From Actinomycetota bacterium (GTDB taxonomy: Bacteria; Actinomycetota; Thermoleophilia; Gaiellales; Gaiellaceae): a stretch of 38,426 bases of DNA. The stretch spans positions 1-38,426 of the forward strand of contig VAXO01000102.1 in NCBI GenBank assembly GCA_005888435.1, read 5' to 3'. The notes beneath the pieces were generated by a model that saw only the letters and a list, made by a program, of their open reading frames with translations, was not told the DNA's origin and did no database searches. Made by a program: the position numbers and the translations under genes. Shown piece after piece: positions 6,312 through 15,146 of the stretch (position 1 is its first letter; each line of letters opens with the position of its first letter).

Positions 6312-7748
6312 TCAGTCGATCTTCGCCATGACGTGTTTGATCTGCGTGTAGTCCTCCATGGAATAGACCGACAGGTCTTTTCCATAACCGGACTGCTTGT
6401 AGCCGCCGTGCGGCATCTCGCTGACCAGCGGGATGTGGTCGTTGATCCAGACCGTGCCGAACTGCAGCTTCCGTGACGCGTTGAGCGCGCGGCCGACGTC
6501 GCGCGTCCACACCGACGCGGCAAGCCCATAGCTGACGTCGTTCGCCCATTCGATCGCCTGGTCGTCGTCGGCGAAGCGCTGTACCGTCACGACCGGACCG
6601 AACACCTCGCGCTGGACGATCTCATCGGTCTGGCCGACGTCTGTGACGACGGTCGGCTTGACGAAGAAGCCGCGGCTGCCGTTCGAGTCGCCCCCCGTGA
6701 GGACGGTCGCGCCCTTCGCACGGTCGAGGAAGCCGAGTACGCGGTCCTGCTGCGCTTTCGAGATCACCGGCCCCATCTCGATGTCGTCACCTTCCGCTGG
6801 GTCGCCGACGTGAAGCGACTCGACGGCGGGCACGAGCTCCTCGAGGAGCTTGTCGTAGATCTTCGGGCCGGCAACGACGCGCGACGCGGCGGTGCAGTCC
6901 TGGCCGGAGTTCCAGTAGCCGCCGATCTTGATGCCCTCGGCGACCGCCGCCGGATCGGCGTCGTCGAAGACCAGCACGGGCGCCTTGCCGCCGAGCTCGA
7001 GGTGCACGCGCTTGAGGGTTTCGGCCGCAGTGCGCGCGATGATCTTGCCGGTCTCGACGTCGCCGGTGAGCGACACGAGCCGCACCTCGGGATGCTTCAC
7101 GATTGCCTCGCCCGCCGGCACGCCGTCGCCGGTGATCACATTGAGCACGCCAGCGGGGAGGATGTCGGCTGCGAGCTGCGCGAAGCGCAGCGTCGTCAGC
7201 GGCGTCTGCTCGGAGGGCTTGAGCACCTGGACGTTGCCCGCGGCGAGCGCCGGCGCCATCTTCCAGACAGCCATCATCAACGGGTAGTTCCACGGTGCGA
7301 TGCCGCCGACGATGCCGAGCGGCTCGCGGCGTAGCCAGGACGTGTAGCCCTTCATGTACTCCCCCGCGGATTTGCCCTCGAGCACGCGCGCCGCGCCGGC
7401 GAAGAAACGGAAGTTGTCGGAGCAGACCGGCAGCTCGTCCTTCGCATACGAGAGCGGCTTGCCGACGTTCCGGGACTCCAGCTCGGCGAGCTCGTCGGTG
7501 TGCTCGTCGATCGCGTCGGCCAGCTTCAAGAGCATCTCGGCGCGCTCGCCGGGAGTCGTCTCACGCCATTCGACGAGGGCCTTCTTCGCCGCCTGGACGG
7601 CGCGGTCGACGTCATCCGCGTTGGCCTTCGGGACCTCCGCGATCACCTCGCCTGTCGCCGGGTTCAGGACCTCCATCGTCTCGCCGCCGGCCGAGTCGAC
7701 CCACTCGCCGCCGATGAGGTTCTGGTGCTTCGACACGGTCGTGCTCAC
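6312..7748 (-). CDS. patD: Gamma-aminobutyraldehyde dehydrogenase
   Basis: A 478-residue NAD-dependent aldehyde dehydrogenase that would oxidise 4-aminobutyraldehyde from putrescine to GABA in the cytoplasm. Catalytic Cys285 lies in [13 protein letters not shown] and the general base Glu251 in HLELGGKAP, the standard 34-residue spacing. The QDCTA context, the [15 protein letters not shown] block and the DYTQIKHVM end are hallmarks of the PatD/YdcW branch. The GTG start at 7748 is fixed by a strong AAGGAGG RBS; the frame stays open upstream through the permease gene but that extension is not coding. It is the last gene of the leftward polyamine operon, two bases after the permease stop, and is followed by hairpins. 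Confidence 0.94.
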   Translation of the reverse strand: MSTTVSKHQNLIGGEWVDSAGGETMEVLNPATGEVIAEVPKANADDVDRAVQAAKKALVEWRETTPGERAEMLLKLADAIDEHTDELAELESRNVGKPLSYAKDELPVCSDNFRFFAGAARVLEGKSAGEYMKGYTSWLRREPLGIVGGIAPWNYPLMMAVWKMAPALAAGNVQVLKPSEQTPLTTLRFAQLAADILPAGVLNVITGDGVPAGEAIVKHPEVRLVSLTGDVETGKIIARTAAETLKRVHLELGGKAPVLVFDDADPAAVAEGIKIGGYWNSGQDCTAASRVVAGPKIYDKLLEELVPAVESLHVGDPAEGDDIEMGPVISKAQQDRVLGFLDRAKGATVLTGGDSNGSRGFFVKPTVVTDVGQTDEIVQREVFGPVVTVQRFADDDQAIEWANDVSYGLAASVWTRDVGRALNASRKLQFGTVWINDHIPLVSEMPHGGYKQSGYGKDLSVYSMEDYTQIKHVMAKID

Positions 7749-7750
7749 GA

Positions 7751-8557
7751 CTACCTCCTTCTCAGAATCCCGGTGTCGCGCGTCAGGCGCGCGGCGATGG
7801 CGACGGGAATCACGGTCATGACTATCACGAAAAAGACCACCACGTTCACCTGCGGCAGCTGCTGTCCGAGGCGCAGGTTGCCGAGGATCCAGATCGGCAA
7901 GGTGTTCTGCGCCCCGGCGGTGAACGTGGTGACGATCACCTCGTCGAACGACAGAGCGAACGCAAGCAGCGCGCCCGCCACGAGCGCTGTGGAGACGACG
8001 GGCAGCGTCACGAAGCGGAACGTCTGCCAGCCGTCGGCGCCCAGGTCCATCGACGCCTCCGTCAGCGACGTCTGGGTGCGGCGCAGCCGCGCGACGACGT
8101 TGTTGTAGACGATCACGATGCAGAAGGTCGCGTGGCCGATCACGATCGTCAGCAACCCCGGATTGAAGTGATGGACTGGGTTGTTGCCGAAGAACGAGTT
8201 CAGTGCGATGCCGGTCACGACGCCGGGCAACGCGATCGGCAGGACGAGCAGGAACGTGATCGCGTCGCGGCCGAAGAACCTGAAGCGGCTGACGGCGGCC
8301 GCCGCTGCGGTGCCGAGCGCGATCGCGACGACCGTGGCCAACCCCGCCGCCTTCAGCGAGAGGACGAGCGCATCGCGCGCGTCCTGATCGTGCCACGCCG
8401 AGCTGAACCACTTCGTCGTGAAGCCGGCGATCGGCCAGCTCTGAATGTTCGAGGAGTTGAAGGCATAGACGCAGATCAGGACGAGCGGCAGCCACAAGAA
8501 CAGGACGACCGCGAGCGTCCAGATGCTCAGCGAGATACGTGCCGCGCGCGTTTCCAT
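7751..8557 (-). CDS. ydcV: Polyamine-type ABC transporter permease (PotC/YdcV-like)
   Basis: A 268-residue inner-membrane permease with about six hydrophobic helices, starting [21 protein letters not shown]. The cytoplasmic EAA loop, which contacts the ATPase, reads [20 protein letters not shown]. This is the PotC/YdcV half of a polyamine importer. Its ATG shares bases with the stop of the preceding permease gene (TGATG), and its 3' end carries the RBS for patD. The symbol is given by synteny with E. coli ydcSTUV-patD rather than by sequence alone, since PotC and YdcV are hard to distinguish by eye. Confidence 0.92.
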   Translation of the reverse strand: METRAARISLSIWTLAVVLFLWLPLVLICVYAFNSSNIQSWPIAGFTTKWFSSAWHDQDARDALVLSLKAAGLATVVAIALGTAAAAAVSRFRFFGRDAITFLLVLPIALPGVVTGIALNSFFGNNPVHHFNPGLLTIVIGHATFCIVIVYNNVVARLRRTQTSLTEASMDLGADGWQTFRFVTLPVVSTALVAGALLAFALSFDEVIVTTFTAGAQNTLPIWILGNLRLGQQLPQVNVVVFFVIVMTVIPVAIAARLTRDTGILRRR

Positions 8558-9468
8558 CAGAGCGCGTCGAACGCCCCGAGCCGCTTGGCGACGACCAGGT
8601 ACAGCCCCATGACGAGCAGCGGGATGGTCGCGTACGCCGCCGCGAACGGCAGGTTGTTCGTCAGACCGAGGACGTTGCGGTAGATGACGTTGCCGATGAA
8701 GTCGACGTTGCCGACGAGCGACGGCGTGATGTAGTCGCCGAGCGTCAGCGAGAAGGTGAAGATCGAGCCCGCCACGATCCCGGGCAGCGCCAGTGGGACG
8801 ATCACCCGCCGGAAGGTTGTCCAGTTCCGTGCGCCGAGGTCACGCGACGCCTCGATGTACGAATCGGGAATCCGCTCGAGGGCCGCGTAGATCGGGAGGA
8901 TCATGAACGGCAGCCAGATGTACGAGAACACGATCCACATCGCCGTGTTCGTGAACGCCCAGCCCTGCGTCGGCAGCCCCAGCTTCCCGAGCGTCCAGTT
9001 CAGCGCGCCGTCGTGGTTGAGGATCAGCCGCCACGCATAGATCCGCGCGAGATAGCTCGACCACAACGGCAGGAGGACGAGTACGAACAGCAGTGTGCGC
9101 TGCCGCGGGCCGGCGATGCGGGCCATGAAATACGCGAACGGGAACGCCACGATCGCGTCGGTGAGGGTGACCGCGCTCGCCATCCAGATCGTCCGCCACG
9201 CGATCTGGCGGTAGGTCGGATCGCTGAAGATGGTGTGGAAATTGGCCCACGTCCAGGTGTGCGTCAGCTTTCCCGTGAAGGAGTCGATGCTCCAGAACGC
9301 CGAGACGAACAGCACCGCGAGCGCGGCGAGGTAGAAGACGATCATCCAGCCGAGCGGCGGCAGGAGCAGCGCGACCGCCCTCAGCCACGGCCGCCGCCAC
9401 AACGCCGCCGAGAGGCGGCGACGGGCGTTGCCCAACGGCCGTTCCGCTCGTACGGCTGTTGCGTTCAT
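8557..9468 (-). CDS. ydcU: Polyamine-type ABC transporter permease (PotB/YdcU-like)
   Basis: A 303-residue permease, six predicted membrane helices after a basic cytoplasmic N-terminus ([14 protein letters not shown]). The EAA loop is [25 protein letters not shown], followed by the [12 protein letters not shown] segment typical of PotB-like proteins. It would pair with the next permease to form the channel. It is separated from the binding-protein gene upstream by 109 bases that contain a strong hairpin (9487-9511), and overlaps the next gene by one base. The symbol rests on synteny with ydcSTUV-patD. Confidence 0.92.
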   Translation of the reverse strand: MNATAVRAERPLGNARRRLSAALWRRPWLRAVALLLPPLGWMIVFYLAALAVLFVSAFWSIDSFTGKLTHTWTWANFHTIFSDPTYRQIAWRTIWMASAVTLTDAIVAFPFAYFMARIAGPRQRTLLFVLVLLPLWSSYLARIYAWRLILNHDGALNWTLGKLGLPTQGWAFTNTAMWIVFSYIWLPFMILPIYAALERIPDSYIEASRDLGARNWTTFRRVIVPLALPGIVAGSIFTFSLTLGDYITPSLVGNVDFIGNVIYRNVLGLTNNLPFAAAYATIPLLVMGLYLVVAKRLGAFDAL

Positions 9469-9486
9469 CAGATTGTGCGTAACACG

Positions 9487-9511
9487 GCTGCCCGGGCGAT
9501 GCCCGGGCAGC
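9487..9511 (-). terminator. Intercistronic hairpin between binding-protein and permease genes
   Basis: GCTGCCCGGGC (9487-9497), loop GAT, GCCCGGGCAGC (9501-9511): a perfect 11-bp stem. It lies inside the operon, downstream of the binding-protein gene and just upstream of the first permease gene. Such hairpins commonly stabilise the 3' end of binding-protein mRNA or partially attenuate the permeases, giving excess binding protein. No T-run follows, so attenuation by RNA stability is more likely than full termination. Confidence 0.55.
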
Positions 9512-9577
9512 CTCTATGCGGCGTCGCCAAGTCGACGCCTTGGACGGCGCGCTCGGCGAGCTCGTACGACGTTGACG

Positions 9578-10723
9578 TCAACTCTTGATGTCAGTCCAGG
9601 CCTGCTGCCACTTCGTGTAGTCCATGCAGTTGCTCTTGCCGTTGCCGCAGTCCTTCGTCGGGGTCTTCCAGAACTTGATCGACTTGAAGTACGCGGTCGG
9701 CGCGTTGGCGTGGTACTGCGCGCACGAGCCCTTGGAGAGCTTGTCCATGATCACACATGCCTTCGTGTTGGCCGGCGTCTCGCCGAAGTAGATCGCCTGC
9801 TGAGCCTGCACCTTCGGCGTCGAAACCCACTGGATCCACTTGACCGCGCAGTTCGGGTGCTTGGCCTTGGAGGAGATCATCCATGTGTCGGCCCAGCCGG
9901 TCGCTCCCTCCTTCGGGATCAGGTCCTTCACCGGCGCCTTTGCGGCCTGCAGCGTGTTCGTCTGGTACGGCCAGGACGCGCCGATCGTCGCGCTGCCGTT
10001 CTTGAACAAGTCGATCTCGTCGCCGGCGGTGACCCAGTACTTCTTCACCAGCGCGTGCTGCCTCTTCAGCAGATCGACGCTCGCCTTGAACTGCGGGTCC
10101 GTCAGTTCGTACGGGTCCTTGATTCCGAGCGACGGCTTCGCCTTCGACAGGTAGAGCGCCGCGTCCGCGATCTGAATCGGGTTGTCCGGGATGGTGACCT
10201 TGCCCTTGTACTTCGAGCTGTACAGGACACCCCACGAGGTCGGCTTCGGCTTGACCTTCTTCGTGTTGTAGAGAAGCGTGTTCGGTCCCCACTGCAGCGA
10301 GATGCCGTAATGCACGCCCTTGACCGTGTTGTGCGGCGGCGACTTCAGCGCCCCGATGAAGTTCTTGTAGTCCGGAATCAGCTTGGGGTCGATCGGCCGC
10401 ACGTCCTTGCCGAAGATCAGGCGCAGGCTCGCGTCGCCCGAGGCAGACACGGCGTCGTACTGGCCGGTGCGCATGAGCGTCACCATCTCGTCCGACGAGC
10501 CGCCGTACTTCGGCTTCACCTTGCAGCCGGTCGCCTTCGTGAAGGGCTTCACCCACTGCGGCTGTGTATAGCCCTCCCACGCGATCAGGTTCAGCTGTCC
10601 CTCGGTCTTGCCGACTTTGGTGATCATCGAGTTGTCGCTCGACGAGCTGACTCCCGACGCCGGCACGCACAGCGCCGCTGCCGCAGCTACGAGCAGCGCG
10701 TGCCACTTGCGAATCCTCCTCAT
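9578..10723 (-). CDS. ydcS: Polyamine ABC transporter substrate-binding protein (YdcS-like)
   Basis: A 381-residue periplasmic-type binding protein. The ATG at 10723 has a good RBS (AGGAGG six bases upstream) and overlaps the ATPase stop by four bases. Residues ~1-24 form a signal peptide ([20 protein letters not shown]) without a proper lipobox, because Leu precedes the Cys. The blocks [34 protein letters not shown] followed by [33 protein letters not shown] and FWKTP agree, from memory, with E. coli YdcS better than with PotD or PotF. Several cysteines ([27 protein letters not shown]) may form disulfides. Putrescine-like ligands are the likely cargo. Confidence 0.92.
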   Translation of the reverse strand: MRRIRKWHALLVAAAAALCVPASGVSSSSDNSMITKVGKTEGQLNLIAWEGYTQPQWVKPFTKATGCKVKPKYGGSSDEMVTLMRTGQYDAVSASGDASLRLIFGKDVRPIDPKLIPDYKNFIGALKSPPHNTVKGVHYGISLQWGPNTLLYNTKKVKPKPTSWGVLYSSKYKGKVTIPDNPIQIADAALYLSKAKPSLGIKDPYELTDPQFKASVDLLKRQHALVKKYWVTAGDEIDLFKNGSATIGASWPYQTNTLQAAKAPVKDLIPKEGATGWADTWMISSKAKHPNCAVKWIQWVSTPKVQAQQAIYFGETPANTKACVIMDKLSKGSCAQYHANAPTAYFKSIKFWKTPTKDCGNGKSNCMDYTKWQQAWTDIKS

Positions 10724-11781
10724 TCGTGCCCTCCTGGTCGCTCCATGTCGAAGGTGTGCTCGGGACGCCACTCGAGGCGCACCCGTCTGCCCCTGGACTC
10801 GAGCGCGTCGGCCGACGACGTCTCGAGGTTCTGCCTGACCACGGTCAGCTCGCCCCCGGAATCGAGCTCGACGACGTACCGCGTGAACATGCCGACGTAG
10901 ACGACGTCCCGGATCCGCCCGGGCTCGCCGCCGTCGTTGGCGCCGAAGTGCATCTGGACCTTCTCGGGCCGTACCGTGAAGCGCCGACCGTCGCGTTCGA
11001 GCACGTTGGAGATGCCGACGAAGCCGGCGACGAACTCGGTCGCCGGGTGCTCGTAGACCTCCGCCGGCGTCCCGAGCTGCTCGATGCGCCCCTCGTTGAA
11101 GACCGCGAGGCGGTCGCTCATCGTGAGCGCCTCCTCCTGGTCGTGCGTGACGTAGACGAAGGTGATTCCCACTTCGCTCACCTCGCGCTGAATGCGCTTC
11201 AGCTCGATCTGCATCTCCTGGCGCAGCTTCAGGTCGAGCGCGCCCAGCGGCTCGTCGAGGAGCAGCACCTTCGGTGCGTTGACGAGCGCTCGGGCGAGCG
11301 CGATGCGCTGCCGCTGGCCGCCGGAGAGCTGGATCGGCTTCCGGTCGGCGACGTTCGGCAGCCGGGCGACCTGCAAGATCTGCTCGACCCTGCGGCGGCG
11401 CTCGGCGCGCGGCACGCCTTTCACCCGGAGCCCGTACGCCACGTTGTCGGCGACGGTCATGTGCGGGAAGAGCGCGTAGTCCTGGAAGACCGTGTTGACG
11501 TCGCGCTCGTAGGGAGCGCGTCCCGTGACGTCGACCCCGCTCAACTCGATCCGGCCCGAGTCCGGCCGCTCGAAGCCCGCGATCAGCCGCAGTGTCGTCG
11601 TCTTGCCGGAGCCCGACGGGCCCAGCAGTGTGAAGAACTCGCCGGCCTCGATCTCGAGGTCGACGCCGTCCACGGCGACCACGTCGCCGTAGGCCTTGCG
11701 CACGCCGAGGAGCCGGACGTCCACCGCAGGGGAAATTGTCGCCGAGGCAGCCTGCGCCTCAGGCAGCGTCTGCGTCGTCAA
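10720..11781 (-). CDS. ydcT: Polyamine ABC transporter ATPase (PotA/YdcT-like)
   Basis: A 353-residue ATP-binding subunit. Walker A is GPSGSGKTT (54-62), the signature is [16 protein letters not shown], Walker [17 protein letters not shown], and the H-loop is [16 protein letters not shown]-terminal ~100-residue TOBE domain follows ([12 protein letters not shown] and after). The Q-loop region [16 protein letters not shown] is normal. This protein would energise the importer formed with the next three genes. It overlaps the end of gabT by 23 bases and the start of the binding-protein gene by four. The order ATPase-binding protein-permease-permease is the same as in the rightward operon. Confidence 0.93.
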   Translation of the reverse strand: MTTQTLPEAQAASATISPAVDVRLLGVRKAYGDVVAVDGVDLEIEAGEFFTLLGPSGSGKTTTLRLIAGFERPDSGRIELSGVDVTGRAPYERDVNTVFQDYALFPHMTVADNVAYGLRVKGVPRAERRRRVEQILQVARLPNVADRKPIQLSGGQRQRIALARALVNAPKVLLLDEPLGALDLKLRQEMQIELKRIQREVSEVGITFVYVTHDQEEALTMSDRLAVFNEGRIEQLGTPAEVYEHPATEFVAGFVGISNVLERDGRRFTVRPEKVQMHFGANDGGEPGRIRDVVYVGMFTRYVVELDSGGELTVVRQNLETSSADALESRGRRVRLEWRPEHTFDMERPGGHE

Positions 11782-12982
11782 ACGCCTCCTCCAGCAGACC
11801 GAGGCCGCGTTCGAGCAGCTCGTCGTCGATCGTGAGCGGGACGAGGATGCGGATCACGTTGCCGTACATGCCGCACGAGAGGAGGACGAGCCCGCGCTCG
11901 CGTGCAGCTGCGGTGATACGCGACGCCCGCTCGGGCGTCTTCTCCGCGAACTCGAGGGCCAGCATCGGTCCGAGGCCGCGCACCTCGCCGGCGGCGAGCG
12001 CCTCGAGCCGGGCGCGGATGCGGCGGCCGAGCTCCTCCGCGCGCGCGCGGAACTCCAGAGTGGCCACCTTGTGGAGCACAGCGATCGCCGCGGCGCACGC
12101 GAGCGGGTTGCCGCCGAACGTCCCGCCGAGCCCCCCGGGCGGAACCGCGTCCATCAGCTCCGCCTTGCCGGTCACAGCGGCGAGCGGCAGGCCGCCGCCG
12201 AGCGACTTCCCGCTAACGAGCAGGTCCGGCTCGACCTCGTAGTGCTCGATCGCCCAGACGGGGCCGGTCCGCCCGACGCCCGACTGGACCTCATCGTCGA
12301 CGTAGAGGATCCCGTGCTCCTCGCAGAGGCCCTTGAGCCGGCGAGGGAAATCCTCGGGCATCGGGATGAAGCCTCCCTCGCCCTGCACCGGTTCGAGCAC
12401 CACGCAGGCGACGCGCTCGGGATTGACGTCTTGCTTGAAGACGCGCTTGACGTCGTCGATGTCGAGGGCCGCTCGGTAGACCTCGGGCGCTAGCGGCCCG
12501 AAGCCGTCCTTGTACGGGACGACCTTCGCCGTCAGAGCCATCGTCAGGTTCGTGCGGCCGTGGAAGGCGTGGTCGAACGCGACCGCGGCGGGCCGGCCCG
12601 TTGCGACGCGCGCGACCTTGACGGCGTTCTCGATCGCCTCGGCGCCGGAGTTGAGCAGCAGTGAGCGCGTCTCGCTGTCGCCGGGCCAAAGCTCGTCGAG
12701 CAACCTGCACACCTCGACGTACGGCTCGTACATCCCGACCATGAAACACTGGTGCAAGTATTTGTCGACCTGCTCGTGGACGGCCGCCGCCGCGAAGCCG
12801 TGGCCTGTGTTCTGGCAGCCCAGCCCGCCGGCGAAGTCGACGTACTCGCGCCCATCGACGTCCCACACGCGTGCGCCCTCCGCTCGCGCGACGACGAGCG
12901 GAGTGGTCGCGACACCGCGGGCCACGTACCGCTGGCGTTCAGCCGCGATGCGCTCTGACGCTGTCCGCTCGCCGATTGCCAT
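11759..12982 (-). CDS. gabT: 4-aminobutyrate aminotransferase
   Basis: A 407-residue class III PLP aminotransferase. The Schiff-base lysine is Lys259 in [14 protein letters not shown]; the cofactor Asp region is [14 protein letters not shown], with [15 protein letters not shown] and [11 protein letters not shown] as further family blocks. GabT enzymes move the amino group of GABA to 2-oxoglutarate, yielding succinate semialdehyde and glutamate, which fits the PatD product from the same operon. Start ATG overlaps the stop of the amine oxidase gene (TGATG). 5-aminovalerate or diamine transaminase activity is possible. No succinate-semialdehyde dehydrogenase (gabD) is present in the window. Confidence 0.92.
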   Translation of the reverse strand: MAIGERTASERIAAERQRYVARGVATTPLVVARAEGARVWDVDGREYVDFAGGLGCQNTGHGFAAAAVHEQVDKYLHQCFMVGMYEPYVEVCRLLDELWPGDSETRSLLLNSGAEAIENAVKVARVATGRPAAVAFDHAFHGRTNLTMALTAKVVPYKDGFGPLAPEVYRAALDIDDVKRVFKQDVNPERVACVVLEPVQGEGGFIPMPEDFPRRLKGLCEEHGILYVDDEVQSGVGRTGPVWAIEHYEVEPDLLVSGKSLGGGLPLAAVTGKAELMDAVPPGGLGGTFGGNPLACAAAIAVLHKVATLEFRARAEELGRRIRARLEALAAGEVRGLGPMLALEFAEKTPERASRITAAARERGLVLLSCGMYGNVIRILVPLTIDDELLERGLGLLEEAFDDADAA

Positions 12983-14520
12983 CAGGCGTGCTTCAGGTCG
13001 TCGAGGATCTCGCTCGCCGCGCGCTCGCCGGTCTCGACCGCGCCGTTGAGGTAGCCCTGGGAGTCCTGCGACGTGTGCTCGCCGGCGAAGTGGCAGTTGC
13101 CCTGGCGCACCTTCTCAATGCCCGAGAACTTCGTGTACTGGCCGACCTGCCAGTACGAGTAGGAACCCTTGGTCCATTCGTAGCCGGTCCAGAAGTCGAC
13201 GGTGGCACGACCGGTCCAGTGGTCGGCGATCTTCTTCACGGCGGGGAACAGCGGCTGCAACTGGGTCATGAAGTCCTGGGCTCGGGACGACGGCGTGCCG
13301 CTGCCGAAGCTCGCGCCGATCGTTCCGCCGGTGTAGTCGACGAGGATGCCCTTGTCCTTGCCACCCCCCTGGGCGCGAGACACCTCCCAGGTGTTCTGGT
13401 AGCCGGTGTCGGCGTACGTGTTGCCGTTGTTGCCGGCGCCGTACCAGAACCGGTCCTTGAACTCGACGTGCAGCTTCGAGTTCGTGCCCATCGGCAGCTC
13501 CTTGATCGCCGTGGCCTTGAGCGGCTCGAACCCTGCCCTACCGTAGTTGACGTTCCGCAGCAGCGAGAACGGCAGCGCGAGCACGACGTGGTCGACGGTG
13601 ACCGTCGAGCCGCCGAAGCTGAGGGTGAAGGTCCCGGTGGCGTTCTGCTTGATCGCGGTCAGCGGCGTGTCGGTCGTGATCTGTGCGGCCAGCGCAGCCG
13701 CCAGCGCGCTCGCGACCTGGTCGTTGCCGCCGCGCACGTGGTACTTCTCGTTCGACTTCCCGAACACGCGGAACTGTCCCGTGCCCTGGTAGCCAAGCAG
13801 GTAGATCAGGTTCAGCGCGCTCTGCCGGCTGCATTCGGCGCCGTACTCGATGTTGTAGGCGATGTCGAGGACGCGCCCGAGGTTCGACTTCGAGCCGCCG
13901 TTCGGAATCGACTCGTCGAGCCAGTCGATGATCGACATGTGGTCGAGCTCCCAGCCGCGCTGCGTGAAGCTGTTCCAGAGCGTCGGGTAGCTCGCCGCGC
14001 TCGTGTCCTTGTGCAGCTTCTGGTAGAGGCCGCCCAGGTCGTCGAGCAGCTGGTCGTTCGTGTACTTGCCGCCGTTGACCCAGTAGAAGTCCTCGGTTCC
14101 GTTCGGCTGGGCCTGCAAGAGGTTGTCGAGAGTGAGCCCGAGCTCCTGCGTGAGCTGGCGCATCGCGGTGTGGCCCTGGTCGATCAGCTCGCCGCCGTGC
14201 TCGGCGACGAGTGGGTCGAAGTCGTGGATCGACCAGCAGCGCCCGCCCACCCGCGAGGATGCCTCATAGACCTGCGCGCTGAGCCCGGCCTGCTTGAGAC
14301 GGTACGCGCACGTCAGCCCGGCCAGTCCCGCGCCGATGACGGCAATCCGCGGCTGGGCGGCTCCGTACGCGGCTTTCGCGAAGCGTCCCATCGTGCTCGC
14401 CCCTGCGACTGCAGCTCCAGCCGTCGCCGTTCGCTTGAGCAGCTCCCGCCTCGTGGTGCGCTGCTCGGTGACATCGGCGTAGCCGTCCTCGATGCGCTGC
14501 GCCAGCGGTGTCCTCGCCAC
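12982..14520 (-). CDS. Flavin amine oxidase with Tat-type N-terminus
   Basis: A 512-residue FAD amine oxidase, first gene of the leftward operon. Residues ~20-55 look like a Tat signal: TTRRELLKR (twin Arg24-25), a moderate hydrophobic stretch, then AKAAYGAA. The FAD-binding motif follows at IAVIGAGLAGL (Gly63/65/68) with YEASSRVGGRCWS. The C-terminal FAD block is NCHFAGEHTSQDSQGYLNGAVETGERAA. Family members oxidise amines or amino acids to aldehyde or oxo acid plus ammonia and peroxide; the operon context points to putrescine or a related amine. Export would put the peroxide outside the cytoplasm, at odds with the cytoplasmic dehydrogenase, unless the product is re-imported. An L-amino-acid oxidase remains possible. 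Confidence 0.88.
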   Translation of the reverse strand: MARTPLAQRIEDGYADVTEQRTTRRELLKRTATAGAAVAGASTMGRFAKAAYGAAQPRIAVIGAGLAGLTCAYRLKQAGLSAQVYEASSRVGGRCWSIHDFDPLVAEHGGELIDQGHTAMRQLTQELGLTLDNLLQAQPNGTEDFYWVNGGKYTNDQLLDDLGGLYQKLHKDTSAASYPTLWNSFTQRGWELDHMSIIDWLDESIPNGGSKSNLGRVLDIAYNIEYGAECSRQSALNLIYLLGYQGTGQFRVFGKSNEKYHVRGGNDQVASALAAALAAQITTDTPLTAIKQNATGTFTLSFGGSTVTVDHVVLALPFSLLRNVNYGRAGFEPLKATAIKELPMGTNSKLHVEFKDRFWYGAGNNGNTYADTGYQNTWEVSRAQGGGKDKGILVDYTGGTIGASFGSGTPSSRAQDFMTQLQPLFPAVKKIADHWTGRATVDFWTGYEWTKGSYSYWQVGQYTKFSGIEKVRQGNCHFAGEHTSQDSQGYLNGAVETGERAASEILDDLKHA

Positions 14521-14564
14521 CTTGGTCTCCTCCGCGGTCGAGTTGCCGGGGGAGCATCCAACAT

Positions 14565-14575
14565 TCGCATTGCGA
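14565..14575. promoter_or_regulatory. Candidate Lrp-type operator in the divergent promoter region
   Basis: TCGCATTGCGA is a perfect palindrome of 5-bp arms around one base, in the 86-base gap between the amine oxidase start (14520) and the presumed regulator start (14607). A looser related stretch, TTGCGTGAATGCG with CGCA close behind it, follows at about 14594-14614. The position suits autoregulation and joint control of both operons by the adjacent Lrp/AsnC protein. Binding is inferred only. Confidence 0.4.
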
Positions 14576-14606
14576 GTTCAAGTCGCCCTGGACGTTGCGT
14601 GAATGC

Positions 14607-15146
14607 GTGGCGCATGGTACGAATCGCCTCGCTTTGCGTAGAGCTGCCGCTCAGCCCGCGCAGGCTGTCCTCGACGGCCGCCGTGGCCCGGTCAGCGCCC
14701 CGCCCCGGATCGACGCGCTCGACCAGGGCATCATCGAGGCGTTGCAGGCGAACGGACGCGAGTCGTTCCGGGCGATCGCGGCACGGCTCGGCGTTTCAGA
14801 GGGGACCATACGGGCGAGGTATGCGCGCCTCTGCGACGACGACATCCTGCAGGTGGTCGGGGTCACGAACCCGCTCGGCCTGGGCTTCGAGCAGGCCCTG
14901 ATCGGCCTCAAGACGACGGGTCCTCCGCAGCCGGTTGCGGACGAGATCGCCAGCTGGGCGGAAGCCGACTACGTCGTCGTCACCGCCGGGCAGTACGACC
15001 TCGTCGTCGAGGTCGTCGCTACGGACCGCCGCGGACTGCTCGACGTCACGAATCGGATGCGGGTCCTCGACGGCGTCGTGTCGACCGAGACGTTCCTGTA
15101 CCTCGACCTTGTCAAGCAGCTGTACGACTGGGGGACGAAACCATGA
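14607..15146 (+). CDS. Lrp/AsnC-family transcriptional regulator
   Basis: About 179 residues from GTG 14607. An AsnC-type helix-turn-helix begins at RIDALDQGIIEALQANG and continues FRAIAARLGVSEGTIRARY; the ligand-binding RAM domain follows, with VTAGQYDLVVEVVATDRR and VSTETFLYLDLVKQLYDW. Such proteins form octamers or dimers and respond to amino acids or amines. The start is uncertain: the family normally begins a few residues before the RIDALD motif, where no ATG exists; GTG 14607 and TTG 14634 are the realistic choices. The stop overlaps the following aminotransferase start (ATGA). First gene of the rightward operon, so it probably autoregulates and also controls the leftward operon. Confidence 0.88.
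   Translation: MAHGTNRLALRRAAAQPAQAVLDGRRGPVSAPPRIDALDQGIIEALQANGRESFRAIAARLGVSEGTIRARYARLCDDDILQVVGVTNPLGLGFEQALIGLKTTGPPQPVADEIASWAEADYVVVTAGQYDLVVEVVATDRRGLLDVTNRMRVLDGVVSTETFLYLDLVKQLYDWGTKP

Noticed and set aside
6312-8495. Longer aldehyde dehydrogenase starting inside the permease gene
   Set aside because: The extra residues are Arg-rich shadow sequence of the permease; a strong RBS precedes the GTG at 7748.
14508-14606. ATG start at 14508 for the Lrp-type regulator
   Set aside because: It would overlap the amine oxidase start, cover the whole promoter region and add residues unlike any Lrp N-terminus.
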